This document shows positions 17,742 to 26,359 of a stretch of 64,000 nucleotides of DNA, one piece after another. The notes under the pieces were generated by a model that searched no databases, was not told the origin of the DNA, and saw only the letters and a program-made list of their open reading frames with translations. The position numbers were made by a program, and so were the translations under genes. Source of the stretch: VRUE01 sp963712595 (GTDB lineage: Bacteria > Actinomycetota > Thermoleophilia > Solirubrobacterales > 70-9); contig CAVQIM010000004.1 in NCBI GenBank assembly GCA_963712595.1, positions 372,001 through 436,000 on the forward strand, given 5' to 3'. Numbering within the stretch: position 1 is the stretch's first letter; every line of letters begins with the position of its first letter.

Positions 17742-18358
17742 ATCGCAAATCGACACGCGTTTTCTTGGGGGGCCTGCTGGCGGCGCTGATGCTGAGCGCC
17801 GTCTTCGCCGGCGCGGCGATGGCCGGCCCCGCTTGGAAGTTCAACGGGGAAGAATTGACGGGGACGGAAAAGATCCTCGGGGGCGCCGAAAAAAGCGGCC
17901 TTGGCATGTGGGGGATGACGACCACCTGCGACAACTTCCTCTATGAAGTATCGATCTCGAACAGCGCAGGGACGGGCAAAGGCAACATCAACAGCCTGCC
18001 CCTGTTCGGCTGCTATACCAACACCACCTGCACGGTGGCGGCGATCGAAGCCGAATCGTTCCCCTGGCCCGTCAACCTGACCTCGAGTGGCGGTAGCAAT
18101 TACCTCGTGGTCAAAGGAGTGAACGTCTGGGTCCTCTACGCCGGCTGGTTCTGCCCGCTGTGGGGTGTCTGGGTCAATGTCACCGGCACCGCCGGTGGCC
18201 TGGTCAACAACACAACCGAAACCGCCACGTTCAACGCGGCGAGCTTCAAAGCGACCGGAACCGAACTAAAAGCGCTCGGCGAATCGGTCGAATGGAACGG
18301 GGTCTTCCCGACCGAAGCATTCGGATGGCACAGGGAACAGTCGATAAGCGTTTCCTGA
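17738..18358 (+). CDS. secreted protein of unknown function
   Basis: A 206-residue protein with a Sec signal peptide: MNRKSTR, a Leu/Ala-rich core, cleavage likely after AMA (about residue 27). The mature protein is rich in Gly, Asn, Thr and Trp with four Cys (TTCDNF, FGCYTNTTC, WFCPLW), suggesting disulfide-stabilised beta structure. It resembles the numerous short secreted proteins of unknown role in Solirubrobacterales-like genomes (recollection, not tested). The ATG is preceded by GAGGAGAGGATAAGGAG. Its 3' end overlaps the next gene by 34 bp. Confidence 0.75.
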   Translation: MNRKSTRVFLGGLLAALMLSAVFAGAAMAGPAWKFNGEELTGTEKILGGAEKSGLGMWGMTTTCDNFLYEVSISNSAGTGKGNINSLPLFGCYTNTTCTVAAIEAESFPWPVNLTSSGGSNYLVVKGVNVWVLYAGWFCPLWGVWVNVTGTAGGLVNNTTETATFNAASFKATGTELKALGESVEWNGVFPTEAFGWHREQSISVS

Positions 18359-19161
18359 CGAAGTCCGCAAAGACCGCGAGCGCCGGGACCCTTTCGGCGC
18401 TCGCGGTCGCGGCGCTTCTGCTCGCGGGCTGTGGGGGTGGCTCCTCGAGCACCTCGAGCTCCACCGGTTCGACCTCCACTTCGAGCGGTGCGGTCCGCGA
18501 AGCCGGCGCGGTTGCCGGCACAGGCGCCGGCGCCCCCTCGGCGGAGGACTTGATTGGGGCCGCTGGCTCGGAAGCCCCTGGTGGACAGACGGCTCCCGGC
18601 GGACAGGCGTCCCCAGGTGGCAAGCACGGCCCTCCCGTCCCCCTGCCCACCAGCGCGCCGGCGCCGAAGATCACCCCCGAGCAGCGCAGGGAGGCGACGG
18701 TAGCTGACCTGACCTTGCAGAGCCCGTCGAGTCTGCCGTCCACGGGCGGTCCGCAGGCGCTGTCCGCGGAGTACACCTGCGACGGCAACAACACCTCGCC
18801 GGCGCTTCGCTGGCGGGGGGTGCCGGAGGGAACCGCCGAACTCGCCCTTTTCGCGATGAGCATCCGCCCGGTGGAGGGGAAGCTCTTCTTCGATTGGGCC
18901 GTGGGCGGGCTGAGCCCCGAGCTGGAAGAGATCGAAGCCGGCAAGCTGCCCAAGGGCGCCGTCGTCGGCCGCAACAGCTTCGGCAAGACGGGCTATGAAA
19001 TCTGCCCCGAAAGCGGGGATGAAACGTACATGTTCACCCTCTTCGCGCTGCCGAAGAGCCTCTCGCCCGCCCAGGGCTTCGAGCCGTTCGCCTTCCGCAA
19101 AGCAGTGCTCGACGTCTCCGGCGACGTCGGCCTCCTCGCTCTCAGCTACGCGCGCGGCTGA
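18325..19161 (+). CDS. PEBP/YbhB-like lipoprotein
   Basis: A 278-residue protein. The ATG at 18325 gives a basic n-region, a hydrophobic core and a lipobox ending LLAGC (Cys about residue 37), so it is probably membrane-anchored. A Ser/Thr then Gly/Pro-rich linker (about 40-115) leads to a phosphatidylethanolamine-binding-protein fold (about 125-278): EYTCDGNNTSPALRW, a conserved FDWAVGGL segment replacing the usual HW box, and GYEICPESGDETYMFTLFAL, the Tyr-rich ligand-pocket strand. Ligand and role are unknown. The start overlaps the previous gene, so the two are probably cotranscribed. Arg-rich upstream codons in the same frame are a shadow of the secreted gene. Confidence 0.78.
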   Translation: MAQGTVDKRFLTKSAKTASAGTLSALAVAALLLAGCGGGSSSTSSSTGSTSTSSGAVREAGAVAGTGAGAPSAEDLIGAAGSEAPGGQTAPGGQASPGGKHGPPVPLPTSAPAPKITPEQRREATVADLTLQSPSSLPSTGGPQALSAEYTCDGNNTSPALRWRGVPEGTAELALFAMSIRPVEGKLFFDWAVGGLSPELEEIEAGKLPKGAVVGRNSFGKTGYEICPESGDETYMFTLFALPKSLSPAQGFEPFAFRKAVLDVSGDVGLLALSYARG

Positions 19162-19264
19162 CTCCTCCCGCGCTTGCGGCCTCGCTTAGCGATGCCCACG
19201 GTTCCTTCTGTGGATCCGCGTGCCGGAGAGCTTGGTAGCGCGGGTTGATCCGCTCGACCAGGGG

Positions 19265-21823
19265 TTACCAGGAGACGCCGCTGGGCTTGCGATACCCGAT
19301 CGGCTCTTGCCCTCCCGGATTACAGTTGGCCGAAGTGCAGTTCCCCTGCGAATCCAGGGTGACGAGTGAGGGCTGGCCCCAGAGGTTGCTGGAGAACGCG
19401 GCAGCGCCGGTCGAGCCGTCCTGGGCAAATCCCCCGTCGGGATCGACGGCGATGTTGCGTTCTATGGCGTTGCCGGAGCCGGAATCGCAATCCCACTCGA
19501 AGCCGGGGAAGCCGCTGAATGCCTGACCCCCTTCGACCCAGGTGTTGCGCCGGATCGTGATGTTCGAGCGCGAGGTGCCACCGGTTCCGAGGCCGCATAT
19601 CTCGGTGCGCCCCCGGGCGATTTCCACCAGGTTGTTTTCGTAGACGAGCGAGCCGGAGGAGCCACCGTGGATGTAGGTCGAGCCGGCGTTGCCGGTGACT
19701 TTGCCTTCGAAGTAGCCCTGATGGTGGATCCAGTTGTTGGTTATCCGCAGGTTGGACCCATTGCCGGTGATCTGGATGTTGTCGGAGTGCTCGCTCGACT
19801 CGGGGTTCGCGCCAACCGGCCCGATCTCGTTGCGGTCGATCAGCACGTCCGAGCCACCGACGCCCTGGAATCCATCGGCTGCGATGTCGTGGACCTTGTT
19901 GCCGACGAACTCGAGCCGGTTCAGCGTGCCGTAGCAACGACAGCCGTAGCCGGTGTTGCCCGAGTTGTCGGCTCGCGTCCAGCCGATGTCGTTGTTGCGG
20001 ATCGTCACGTCGTTGCTGGTGTCCGGCATGAAGATCAGCTGATCGAGAACCCGGTTGGTGGGCGTTCCGCCAATCGTCGAGCCTTCGATCGTCGTTTGGT
20101 TCGCGCCGCGAATCGTGATCGAGCGGAATCGCGCCGAACGAATCGTGAGGCCGGTGGTGCCGCTGATTTCGAGCTGGCCCATCGAGCCGCCTTCGGTTGA
20201 GACGACTACCCCGGATCGATCGCCCATGCCGTTGAAGTTCACGTTCCCGATGTCAGCCGTGACGCAGGCGTCTTTACCGGCCGAGACGGCGCTGGTTACC
20301 GCTGAGGCTGTAGTGGCGTTTGTCATGCCGGCCGCACACGATCCTGCCGGCGGGGGAGGTTCGGGTTCCGGCTCCAGGATGGTCCAGGCTCTGCTTGCCG
20401 GGCTCCCGTCGACGTTGCCCGCTGCGTCCGTGGCCCGAACTTCGAACGTGTGGCTTCCGAGCGCCAGCCCCGAGTAGGACTGCGGCGAGGCGCAGGGGCC
20501 GAACGCGCCGTCGAGCCCGCATTCGAAGCTCGAGCCGGACTCGCTCGAGGTGAAGGAGAAGCTGGCCGAGGTGGCCGTCGTGGTCGCCGGGGGCGAGGAG
20601 GTGATCGTGGTATTGGGGGGAGTGGTGTCGTCCGGAGGCGGGGTTGGGCCGGCTTCGACGGTCCAGCTTCTGCTGGCTGGGCTCAGGTCGGTGTTGCCAG
20701 CCGCGTCTGTCGCTTGCACCGAGAAGGAGTGCGTGGCGGTGGAGAGATCGGAGTACGTCTTCGGAGAGCTGCATCCGACCCAGGCCGACCCGTCGAGCTG
20801 GCACTGATAGGTCGAGCCCGGCTCGCTGGAGGAGAAGGAGAAGGTGGCGCTGGTAGCAGTCGTAGTTTGCGCCGGGCCGGACTCGATGGTGGTATCCGGG
20901 GGTGAGGTATCCACCGGCGGAGGCGTTCCTCCCGGTGCGACTGTGAAGGCTTGCTTGCTCGAGTCGACTTCTCCGTCGGCGTCTTCCACGATCAGGCTGA
21001 CGTACTTCACTCCACTTCCTTCGAAGGTGAAGTCGATTACGCAGCCTTTCCGGGTCTGCCAGACGATGCTGCCGTCCCGGTTCTCAAACGACCAGATGCA
21101 GGTCAGGTCGCCGTCTCCGGTGGAGGCGGCGCCGTCGAGGGTCACCGGCACGTTGACCCGCGGGCTCTCCGGAACTTCCCAGACGGCCTGTGCTTCTTCT
21201 CCGGGTTCCACAGCCGGGGTCTCTACGGTCCAGGCCTGTACAGCCGGGCTCCCGTCGACGTTGCCCGCTGCGTCCGTGGCCCGAACTTCGAACGTGTGGC
21301 TTCCGAGTGCCAGCCCCGAGTAGGACTGCGGCGAGGCGCAGGGGCCGAACGCGCCGTCGAGCCCGCATTCGAAGCTCGAGCCGGACTCGCTCGAGGTGAA
21401 GGAGAAGCTGGCCGAGGTGGCCGTCGTGGTCGCCGGGGGCGAGGAGGTGATGCTCGTCTCTGGCGCGGTGGTGTCCGGCGGTGGAGGTGGGGGATTGGGG
21501 ACGCTTGCCGGGTTCCAGGGATCTGTCTCGGCAAGGATCTCTTCCCCGTCGCTCGCGCCATCGCCGTCGCTGTCGGTCTTCCGCGGGTTTGTCCTGGTAC
21601 GCCTGACCTCGACTCCGTCCGAGAGACCGTCTCCGTCCGTATCCGCCTTCCGCGGGTTTGTCCTGGTGCGCCTGACCTCTGTCCAGTCCGTCAGGCCATC
21701 GCCATCGCTGTCGGTGCCGTTCGTTCGTACCGCTGCTTCCAGGTTCCTCTGCATGCCCAGGTCATCGCCGCGAAAGAGCTTTGCGATGGCCAGGGATTGC
21801 GAGCCGACCAAGACCATGGCCAC
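19265..21823 (-). CDS. secreted right-handed beta-helix protein with Ca-binding and Ig-like repeats
   Basis: An 852-residue protein. Residues 37-110 contain three thrombospondin-type-3 calcium loops (D-S/T-DGDG). Ig-like domains follow at about 115-200, 305-390 and 398-485, with a PKD-like domain at 210-295. From about 490 there is a right-handed parallel beta-helix with short repeats such as VTIRNNDIGW, VLIDRNEIG and LRITNNWIHH, the fold of pectate lyases and other polysaccharide-acting proteins. Ig-like domains 1 and 3 are nearly identical at the DNA level. The start is uncertain. The GTG at 21823 begins MAMVLVGSQS, but the in-frame codons before it (back to a TAG) extend the hydrophobic segment (KIFIVV) without any ATG, GTG or TTG, so the signal sequence may be truncated or frameshifted. 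Confidence 0.82.
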   Translation of the reverse strand: MAMVLVGSQSLAIAKLFRGDDLGMQRNLEAAVRTNGTDSDGDGLTDWTEVRRTRTNPRKADTDGDGLSDGVEVRRTRTNPRKTDSDGDGASDGEEILAETDPWNPASVPNPPPPPPDTTAPETSITSSPPATTTATSASFSFTSSESGSSFECGLDGAFGPCASPQSYSGLALGSHTFEVRATDAAGNVDGSPAVQAWTVETPAVEPGEEAQAVWEVPESPRVNVPVTLDGAASTGDGDLTCIWSFENRDGSIVWQTRKGCVIDFTFEGSGVKYVSLIVEDADGEVDSSKQAFTVAPGGTPPPVDTSPPDTTIESGPAQTTTATSATFSFSSSEPGSTYQCQLDGSAWVGCSSPKTYSDLSTATHSFSVQATDAAGNTDLSPASRSWTVEAGPTPPPDDTTPPNTTITSSPPATTTATSASFSFTSSESGSSFECGLDGAFGPCASPQSYSGLALGSHTFEVRATDAAGNVDGSPASRAWTILEPEPEPPPPAGSCAAGMTNATTASAVTSAVSAGKDACVTADIGNVNFNGMGDRSGVVVSTEGGSMGQLEISGTTGLTIRSARFRSITIRGANQTTIEGSTIGGTPTNRVLDQLIFMPDTSNDVTIRNNDIGWTRADNSGNTGYGCRCYGTLNRLEFVGNKVHDIAADGFQGVGGSDVLIDRNEIGPVGANPESSEHSDNIQITGNGSNLRITNNWIHHQGYFEGKVTGNAGSTYIHGGSSGSLVYENNLVEIARGRTEICGLGTGGTSRSNITIRRNTWVEGGQAFSGFPGFEWDCDSGSGNAIERNIAVDPDGGFAQDGSTGAAAFSSNLWGQPSLVTLDSQGNCTSANCNPGGQEPIGYRKPSGVSW
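20397..20605. repeat. 209-bp direct repeat, copy 1
   Basis: Matches 21243-21451 at 208 of 209 positions (the one difference lies near 20462/21308). It encodes the third Ig-like domain of the beta-helix protein. The identity at silent positions points to a recent duplication or gene conversion. Confidence 0.95.
21243..21451. repeat. 209-bp direct repeat, copy 2
   Basis: The second copy of the repeat at 20397-20605, encoding the first Ig-like domain of the same protein, offset by 846 bp (282 codons, so in frame). Confidence 0.95.
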
Positions 21824-22234
21824 GACAATGAAGATCTTGAGGGTGGTATTACGGGAGATGTGAGGGAAGGGTATGTCGCATTTTGCGAGCTATTGGTGTG
21901 AAATTGCTTTGGGTGAGTTAGTTAGGGAGATTCGCTTTTGGACATATATCCGAAGTAAAAACGTTCCAAACATCCCCCTGCTCCCAGGGCACATGTGACA
22001 CTCCACCTGCGTGGACTCGTATTCCGCTGCCCGCTTGCTCTGCGTCGCGCACGCAAAGGGCTTCCCATGGCCAGATGCACGACGGCGGCGAGACTACCCA
22101 AATCTGAGGAGCGCTGTCAAGGTTATGTCCCCCTGGACGCACGAGGGTTAACAATTCAACCCTTGCCCATGGACGGGTCGGAGCGGGCCACGATGCAAGG
22201 CCAGCCAGGCCGTCTTTTGGCCTACCATCGGGGC
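21824..22234. other. 411-bp intergenic region, divergent promoter
   Basis: No convincing gene. The stretch 21895-21975 is clearly A/T-rich compared with its surroundings and is the likely promoter and upstream region of the minus-strand beta-helix gene. The right end carries a TACCAT box (22223-22228) for the DUF2277 gene. No repeat or stable hairpin was recognised. Confidence 0.5.
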
Positions 22235-22504
22235 ATGTGCAGAAACATCAGGACCCTCTACAACTTCGATCCACCCGCGAGCGAGGAAGAGGTCGAGGCC
22301 GCCGCGCTGCAGTACGTGCGCAAGATCAGCGGTTTCACCAAGCCCTCGCAGGCGAATGCCGAGGCCTTCGAGGAGGCTGTCGAGGCCGTCGCCGAGATTT
22401 CGTCCAGGCTGCTGGACCGGCTGGTCACTTCGGCGCCGCCGAAGGACCGCGAGGTCGAGGCCGCCAAGCGGCGGGCCCGGGCGGAACAGCGCTTCGCCGC
22501 TTAG
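22235..22504 (+). CDS. DUF2277 family protein
   Basis: An 89-residue cytoplasmic protein beginning MCRNIRTLYNFDPPAS, the conserved opening of DUF2277, followed by EEEVEAAALQYVRKISGF and an amphipathic helical remainder ending in a basic tail. The family is widespread in soil bacteria and has no established function. The Met at 22235 is chosen by the family start and by the TACCAT box ending 6 nt upstream, a leaderless arrangement; the 80 upstream in-frame codons are non-conserved. Confidence 0.88.
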   Translation: MCRNIRTLYNFDPPASEEEVEAAALQYVRKISGFTKPSQANAEAFEEAVEAVAEISSRLLDRLVTSAPPKDREVEAAKRRARAEQRFAA

Positions 22505-22532
22505 GCCGCGGCGCGCTCGGCGCAGGCGGGAC

Positions 22533-23291
22533 TCAACCGCGCCGCTCCTCGCGGAACATCGCGAGCGCGTGGGCGCCGGCCGGATGCGCCCGCAGCTCGC
22601 GGACCGTCGCGGCCATCGCCGCCGGGAGCTCGTCTGGCTGGGGGAGCGGCACGCCGTACTCCGGCGGCATCAGCACCGCCGCCGCCAGAGAAGCGAAGGT
22701 CAGGTCGGCGGCGCTGAAGCGCTCGCCGCAGAGGTAGGGCCGGCCGTCTCCCAACCGCTCGGCGACGCGGTCGAAGACCGCACGCACTTCGGCCTCGGCC
22801 CGTTCGGCGGTGGCCGGCGTGACGTCGAGGTAGCGGTCGATTATCCGGGCGGCCAGCGGGTAGGCCAGCGGCAGGGCGCGGCGTTGCCAGGCGGGCACGC
22901 CCGTGCACCCATAGGCAACCGCGATGTCGCGGCGCCCCCGCAGGCCGTTGTACATCCACCTGCGCCCCTCGGGCCCCAGGTGTGCGTCGAAGTCGTGTTG
23001 CAGCGCCCGGACCTCGGCCGCCGCCGCGGGGTCGTCGGGGAACAGGCTGCGGTGTGGCGGCGCTTTTGCGCTCGCCTCCGCGACGATGCTCTCCGAGTCG
23101 GCGAAGACCCGATCTCCCCAGACGAGCACCGGCGCGGTTTTGCCGCCGCCGGCACGAGCGACCGGGATCCAGTGGATCACCTGGAGGTGAGCTCGCTCTC
23201 GGTACTCGACGCCTGCCCGATCGAGTGCCCAGCGAGCCTTCTCGCAGTAGTGACTGATCGGGATCGTGATCAGAACGGGGCTATCGGCCAT
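22533..23291 (-). CDS. glutathione S-transferase family protein
   Basis: A protein of 252 residues. The N-terminal thioredoxin fold (1-80) opens with ITIPISHYCEKARWAL, where the CxxA-type motif SHYCEKAR sits at the usual GST active-site position, and it contains the cis-Pro TAPVLVWGD and the SESIVAEA segment that normally binds the glutamyl part of the thiol. The alpha-helical C-terminal domain ends with the GERFSAADLTFASLAA motif. Actinobacteria usually lack glutathione, so the true thiol or substrate is unclear. The ATG at 23291 is chosen by homology; the upstream in-frame codons overlap the DCC gene in another frame. It follows the TetR/DCC pair on the same strand with a 44-bp gap. Confidence 0.85.
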   Translation of the reverse strand: MADSPVLITIPISHYCEKARWALDRAGVEYRERAHLQVIHWIPVARAGGGKTAPVLVWGDRVFADSESIVAEASAKAPPHRSLFPDDPAAAAEVRALQHDFDAHLGPEGRRWMYNGLRGRRDIAVAYGCTGVPAWQRRALPLAYPLAARIIDRYLDVTPATAERAEAEVRAVFDRVAERLGDGRPYLCGERFSAADLTFASLAAAVLMPPEYGVPLPQPDELPAAMAATVRELRAHPAGAHALAMFREERRG

Positions 23292-23335
23292 GGGATGAGT
23301 GTGCCCGACGGCTGCGGAGCACGCGCTTCGCCCGT

Positions 23336-23719
23336 TCAGTCCTTCGAGCGAGCGCTGTCGCAGGCGGGGGTGCCGCCGGGCAGCCGCTGCCGGTTGTCGG
23401 CCACCAGTCGGTAGGTCCTTGCCGCCACCGATGAGATCCCCGGCAGCAGGATCACGCGGCCGATGACTTTCCAGATCCGCCCGGCGGCGCCCAGCGCCGC
23501 GGCGATCGCCTCGTGTCCCGAGCGGACCGCGCCGTCGACCTGAACCCACCGCACGGCAGCGGCGGCCTGCTCCGCGGTGATCCCCAGCTCGGCCAGATCG
23601 GTGAGCTGCCAAGCGACGATCTCCGCATCCGGCCCGATCCTCTCCAGGGCGCGCGCGCAGCTCGTGCAGAACGCGCAGTCCCCGTCGTAGACGAGTACCG
23701 GTCGCTCCCGGGGGCTCAC
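23336..23719 (-). CDS. DCC family thiol-disulfide oxidoreductase (DUF393)
   Basis: A 127-residue protein with the family signature YDGDCAFC near residues 11-18 followed by a second Cys in TSCARALE, in a thioredoxin-like fold. A hydrophobic segment (about 88-108, VIGRVILLPGISSVAARTYRLV) is the usual family C-terminal helix. DCC proteins are presumed thiol oxidoreductases; the partner is unknown. The ATG overlaps the stop of the TetR gene by 4 bp, so it is cotranscribed with the regulator. Confidence 0.85.
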   Translation of the reverse strand: MSPRERPVLVYDGDCAFCTSCARALERIGPDAEIVAWQLTDLAELGITAEQAAAAVRWVQVDGAVRSGHEAIAAALGAAGRIWKVIGRVILLPGISSVAARTYRLVADNRQRLPGGTPACDSARSKD

Positions 23720-24264
23720 GCGCGCAATCGATCGATCGCGAGCTGCAGCACCTGGGACCGGGTCCTGTCGCCGTGCTCCGCCGCGATGAAGTAGCTGCCG
23801 ATGAACAGCGAGAAGGCCAGCATGCTGCGAGCCTCGGCATCGCTCTCTTCCAGGCCCAGCTGCCCGAACAGCCAGCGCAGGTACTCCATCCTCCGGTTGT
23901 CGATCCGGCGTACCCGCTCGGCGACCTCACCGTCGCGGCGCGCCCAGTCGCGGATCGCCAGCTCGACGGCGAAGTCGACCGAGGGCGCCAGCTCGAAGAG
24001 CTGCTGGAGCTTGGCTCGCGGGTCGTCCGGCAGGCTCTCGACGCGCTCGATCGGGTCCTCCACCACGGTCTTCTCCCAGCCGTCGAGCATCTCCTCGAGC
24101 AGCGCCTGGCGATTCTTGAAGTGCCAGTAGAAGCCGCCCTTGGAGACCCCGAGGGAGGTGGCCAGGGCCTCGACCCGCACGGCGTCAGGCCCTCCCGCGG
24201 CGAGCGCCCGCAGCGCCGCGTCGACCCAGGCGTCGCGTGGTGTCCTGACCGTGGCCACCGACAT
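23716..24264 (-). CDS. TetR/AcrR family transcriptional regulator
   Basis: A 182-residue regulator from ATG 24264 with an N-terminal helix-turn-helix: AALRALAAGGPDAVRVEALATSLGVSKGGFYWHFKNR, the canonical TetR layout (about residues 16-52), and an alpha-helical ligand domain. A TTGCAT-17-TATAGA promoter on the minus strand puts the start of RNA close to the GTG at 24258, two codons downstream, so the protein may really start there (leaderless). Two palindromic sites in the divergent promoter are its likely operators, implying autoregulation plus repression of the DUF2867 gene. The ligand is unknown. Confidence 0.9.
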   Translation of the reverse strand: MSVATVRTPRDAWVDAALRALAAGGPDAVRVEALATSLGVSKGGFYWHFKNRQALLEEMLDGWEKTVVEDPIERVESLPDDPRAKLQQLFELAPSVDFAVELAIRDWARRDGEVAERVRRIDNRRMEYLRWLFGQLGLEESDAEARSMLAFSLFIGSYFIAAEHGDRTRSQVLQLAIDRLRA

Positions 24265-24265
24265 A

Positions 24266-24330
24266 TCTATACGCCACCGTATTGACAGATGCAAGCAGCG
24301 TTGCTAGACATCCATACGACAACGTATGGA
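24266..24330. promoter_or_regulatory. divergent promoter with two TetR-type operators
   Basis: Operator 1: ATACG-4-CGTAT, 24269-24282. Operator 2: TCCATACG-ACAA-CGTATGGA, 24311-24330. They share the ATACG-N4-CGTAT core with centres 45 bp apart. Plus-strand promoter: TTGACA 24282-24287, 17-nt spacer, TAGACA 24305-24310, so operator 2 covers the start of transcription and operator 1 abuts the -35 box. Minus-strand promoter: TTGCAT (24288-24293), 17 nt, TATAGA (24266-24271), overlapped by operator 1. Occupancy would therefore shut both directions. Confidence 0.75.
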
Positions 24331-24346
24331 TCGAAGGAGGACCGGC

Positions 24347-24994
24347 ATGAGGCTTCCTAACGCAGCACATGAATCTCGCCCTTGGCGCATCCACGAGATC
24401 GTGCCCGACTTCATCCTGGAGGACGTCTGGGCCCTTCCCGTCCACGGCGGCGCCGAGGACTTCCAGGCGGCGCTCGAGCTGATGGCCGCCTCCGACCCGA
24501 CCGAAGTGGAATCCCTGCCCACCCGCCTGCTGTGGCGCCTCCGCGATCGCCTCGGCAGCTGGTTCGACCTCGGCAGGATCTCGGCCCCGGTCGACAGCGA
24601 CCCCGATGGCGCGGCGGCGGAGCTGATTCCGGGAACGAGCGAAACCTCGCTGACCTCGCGGCTGCCGGACGATCTGCGCGACACGGCGGGGGACATCGCC
24701 TTCGACTCCCTGCCCTTCGTGTCGCTTTATCGCACCGACCGCGAGTTCGCCGCGGAGCTCTCCAACCCCACCGTGCACGCTGTGATGCACCTGGCCTGGG
24801 TCGAGCAGGGAGACGGGCGCAACCAGGGCCAGATGGCCGTCTACGTCAAGCCCCGCGGTCCGTTCGGGAAGGCATACATGGCGCTGATCAAGCCGTTCCG
24901 GTATTGGATCGTCTACCCGGCGCTGATGCGACAGACCGAACGAATGTGGAATAGGCGCGGTCAAATGTCCCTGGGCGTCAACGCGTCCGATTAG
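24347..24994 (+). CDS. DUF2867 family protein
   Basis: A protein of 215 residues. DUF2867 features: an N-terminal D-x-W-x-LPVHGG block (about residues 26-35), the central WRLRDRLGSWFDL helix, and a C-terminal half with VHAVMHLAWV and GQMAVYVKPRGPFGKAYMALIKPFRYWIVYP, the last typical of the family. It may bind a lipid or other hydrophobic ligand, but no activity is established. The ATG at 24347 is selected because AAGGAGG (24334-24340) precedes it by 6 nt; the earlier ATG at 24326 falls inside operator 2. Its expression is presumably released when the divergent TetR protein binds its ligand. Confidence 0.82.
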   Translation: MRLPNAAHESRPWRIHEIVPDFILEDVWALPVHGGAEDFQAALELMAASDPTEVESLPTRLLWRLRDRLGSWFDLGRISAPVDSDPDGAAAELIPGTSETSLTSRLPDDLRDTAGDIAFDSLPFVSLYRTDREFAAELSNPTVHAVMHLAWVEQGDGRNQGQMAVYVKPRGPFGKAYMALIKPFRYWIVYPALMRQTERMWNRRGQMSLGVNASD

Positions 24995-25039
24995 GCGCCG
25001 CTTGTTAAAGGGTCTCGATCTGAACCCGAGTAGAGAGAG

Positions 25040-26317
25040 ATGCAAACTCTCCTGGGGCTCAGCCCCCTACGCGGGCGCCTGGCGCCGGCGCTGATCGTGT
25101 TGGCACTCCTCGCCCTCGCCGTTCCGGCGGGCGCGGTTGCCTCTTCGGCGTCTTCTGTCCTGACGTTCAAGACGATGCAGATCGGGGCAGCGGGCAACCC
25201 GGCGGTTGGCATCGTGCCCTTCAGCGACGCGATCTACCGGTCCTGCGGCGAAGCGCCACAGCCGCAGGGGCCGCGGGCGCCCGTCTGCCAGCCGGTTGGC
25301 GGCGTCGGCTACGGCTACGGGATCGGCGAGCTCGAGGTGACGGTAGGCCAGTGGGTGAAGTTCCTCAACACGGCCGACCCGGCCGGTCGCAACACGCGCC
25401 ACCTCAACAGCGAAACCGAGAGCGGGGCGGCGTGGCCCAAGTTCGGCCAGGTCGACTTCTCCGCGGGCGCCCCGGCGGGTCGCCACTATTCGGCGGCGGC
25501 GCCGGAATGGGTTGACAAGCCTTACGGGTTCGCCAACTTCCTGCGTTCGGCGCGCTTCGTCAACTCGCTCTACAACGGCAAGCTGATCTCAAAGCACAGC
25601 GGCAGCGAAGGCAGCTTCAACTACGTCACCTACCGGGTGCGGCTCTCGCGCCAGACCGAGCGGGGGATGTACGACATGCGCAAGCGGGCGACCACCCGTG
25701 CTCACAAGGCGGGCTTCGTCGTCCCCGGTCAGGACGAGTGGGTCAAGGCGGCCTACTACGACCCCAGCGGGGGCGGGACCTACTCCTACTGGAAGTACCC
25801 GACCAACGCGGGTGTGTTCGGCGACGGCACCGCGACCGCGCCTGCCCAGTCGACGCTCGATCCCACCAGCGGCGATGTCACCAATTCCGCGACGCAGCCG
25901 CTCGCGACCTACCACGCGGCCGAAGCGCCGGCGCCGAGCTGGTGCCCCTCGAACCAGTCGGCCGAAGCCTGCGCGACCGTCAACCCCTTCGGAATCCCCG
26001 CGCAGGGCTATGCGAAGGCCTACCAGGGCAGCCTCGGCACGGTCGGCCAGGCGAAGACCACCTCGCCCTGGGGCACCCTCGACCAGGGCGGCAACGTGGT
26101 CGAGTGGACCGACACGATCACGCCGCCCCCGTTCGGCGTCAAGGGCAAACGGGTCTGGCGGCGCCTCCACGGCGGCATCGCCAACGCGCCCGTCTACCAG
26201 CTCTGGCTCTCGGCGGTCGGCCTGCAGCCGCAGGACAACACCCTGTTCACGGCCACCTATCCATGGCTGGGGATCCGGATCGGCGTGCTGGGTGACCTGA
26301 AGCCCGCCGGGAGCTGA
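25040..26317 (+). CDS. secreted FGE/SUMF1-fold protein, catalytic cysteines absent
   Basis: A 425-residue protein with a Sec signal peptide (Leu/Ala-rich core about residues 15-34, cleavage near AVASS). The mature part follows the formylglycine-generating-enzyme / PvdO / EgtB fold: IGELEVTVGQWVKFLN at the start, VPGQDEWVKAAYYDP in the middle, GGNVVEWTD and WRRLHGGIAN near the C-terminus. True FGEs carry a copper-binding Cys pair in the region after the RGGS motif; the corresponding stretch here (after HGG, about residues 375-410) has none, so formylglycine formation is unlikely. It is first in an operon with a beta-propeller and a sulfatase. A structural or non-catalytic role outside the cell is inference. 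Confidence 0.8.
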   Translation: MQTLLGLSPLRGRLAPALIVLALLALAVPAGAVASSASSVLTFKTMQIGAAGNPAVGIVPFSDAIYRSCGEAPQPQGPRAPVCQPVGGVGYGYGIGELEVTVGQWVKFLNTADPAGRNTRHLNSETESGAAWPKFGQVDFSAGAPAGRHYSAAAPEWVDKPYGFANFLRSARFVNSLYNGKLISKHSGSEGSFNYVTYRVRLSRQTERGMYDMRKRATTRAHKAGFVVPGQDEWVKAAYYDPSGGGTYSYWKYPTNAGVFGDGTATAPAQSTLDPTSGDVTNSATQPLATYHAAEAPAPSWCPSNQSAEACATVNPFGIPAQGYAKAYQGSLGTVGQAKTTSPWGTLDQGGNVVEWTDTITPPPFGVKGKRVWRRLHGGIANAPVYQLWLSAVGLQPQDNTLFTATYPWLGIRIGVLGDLKPAGS

Positions 26318-26359
26318 GCCGCGGGAACACGGGAGAGGCGTCCGCCAGGCTGCTTAGCT

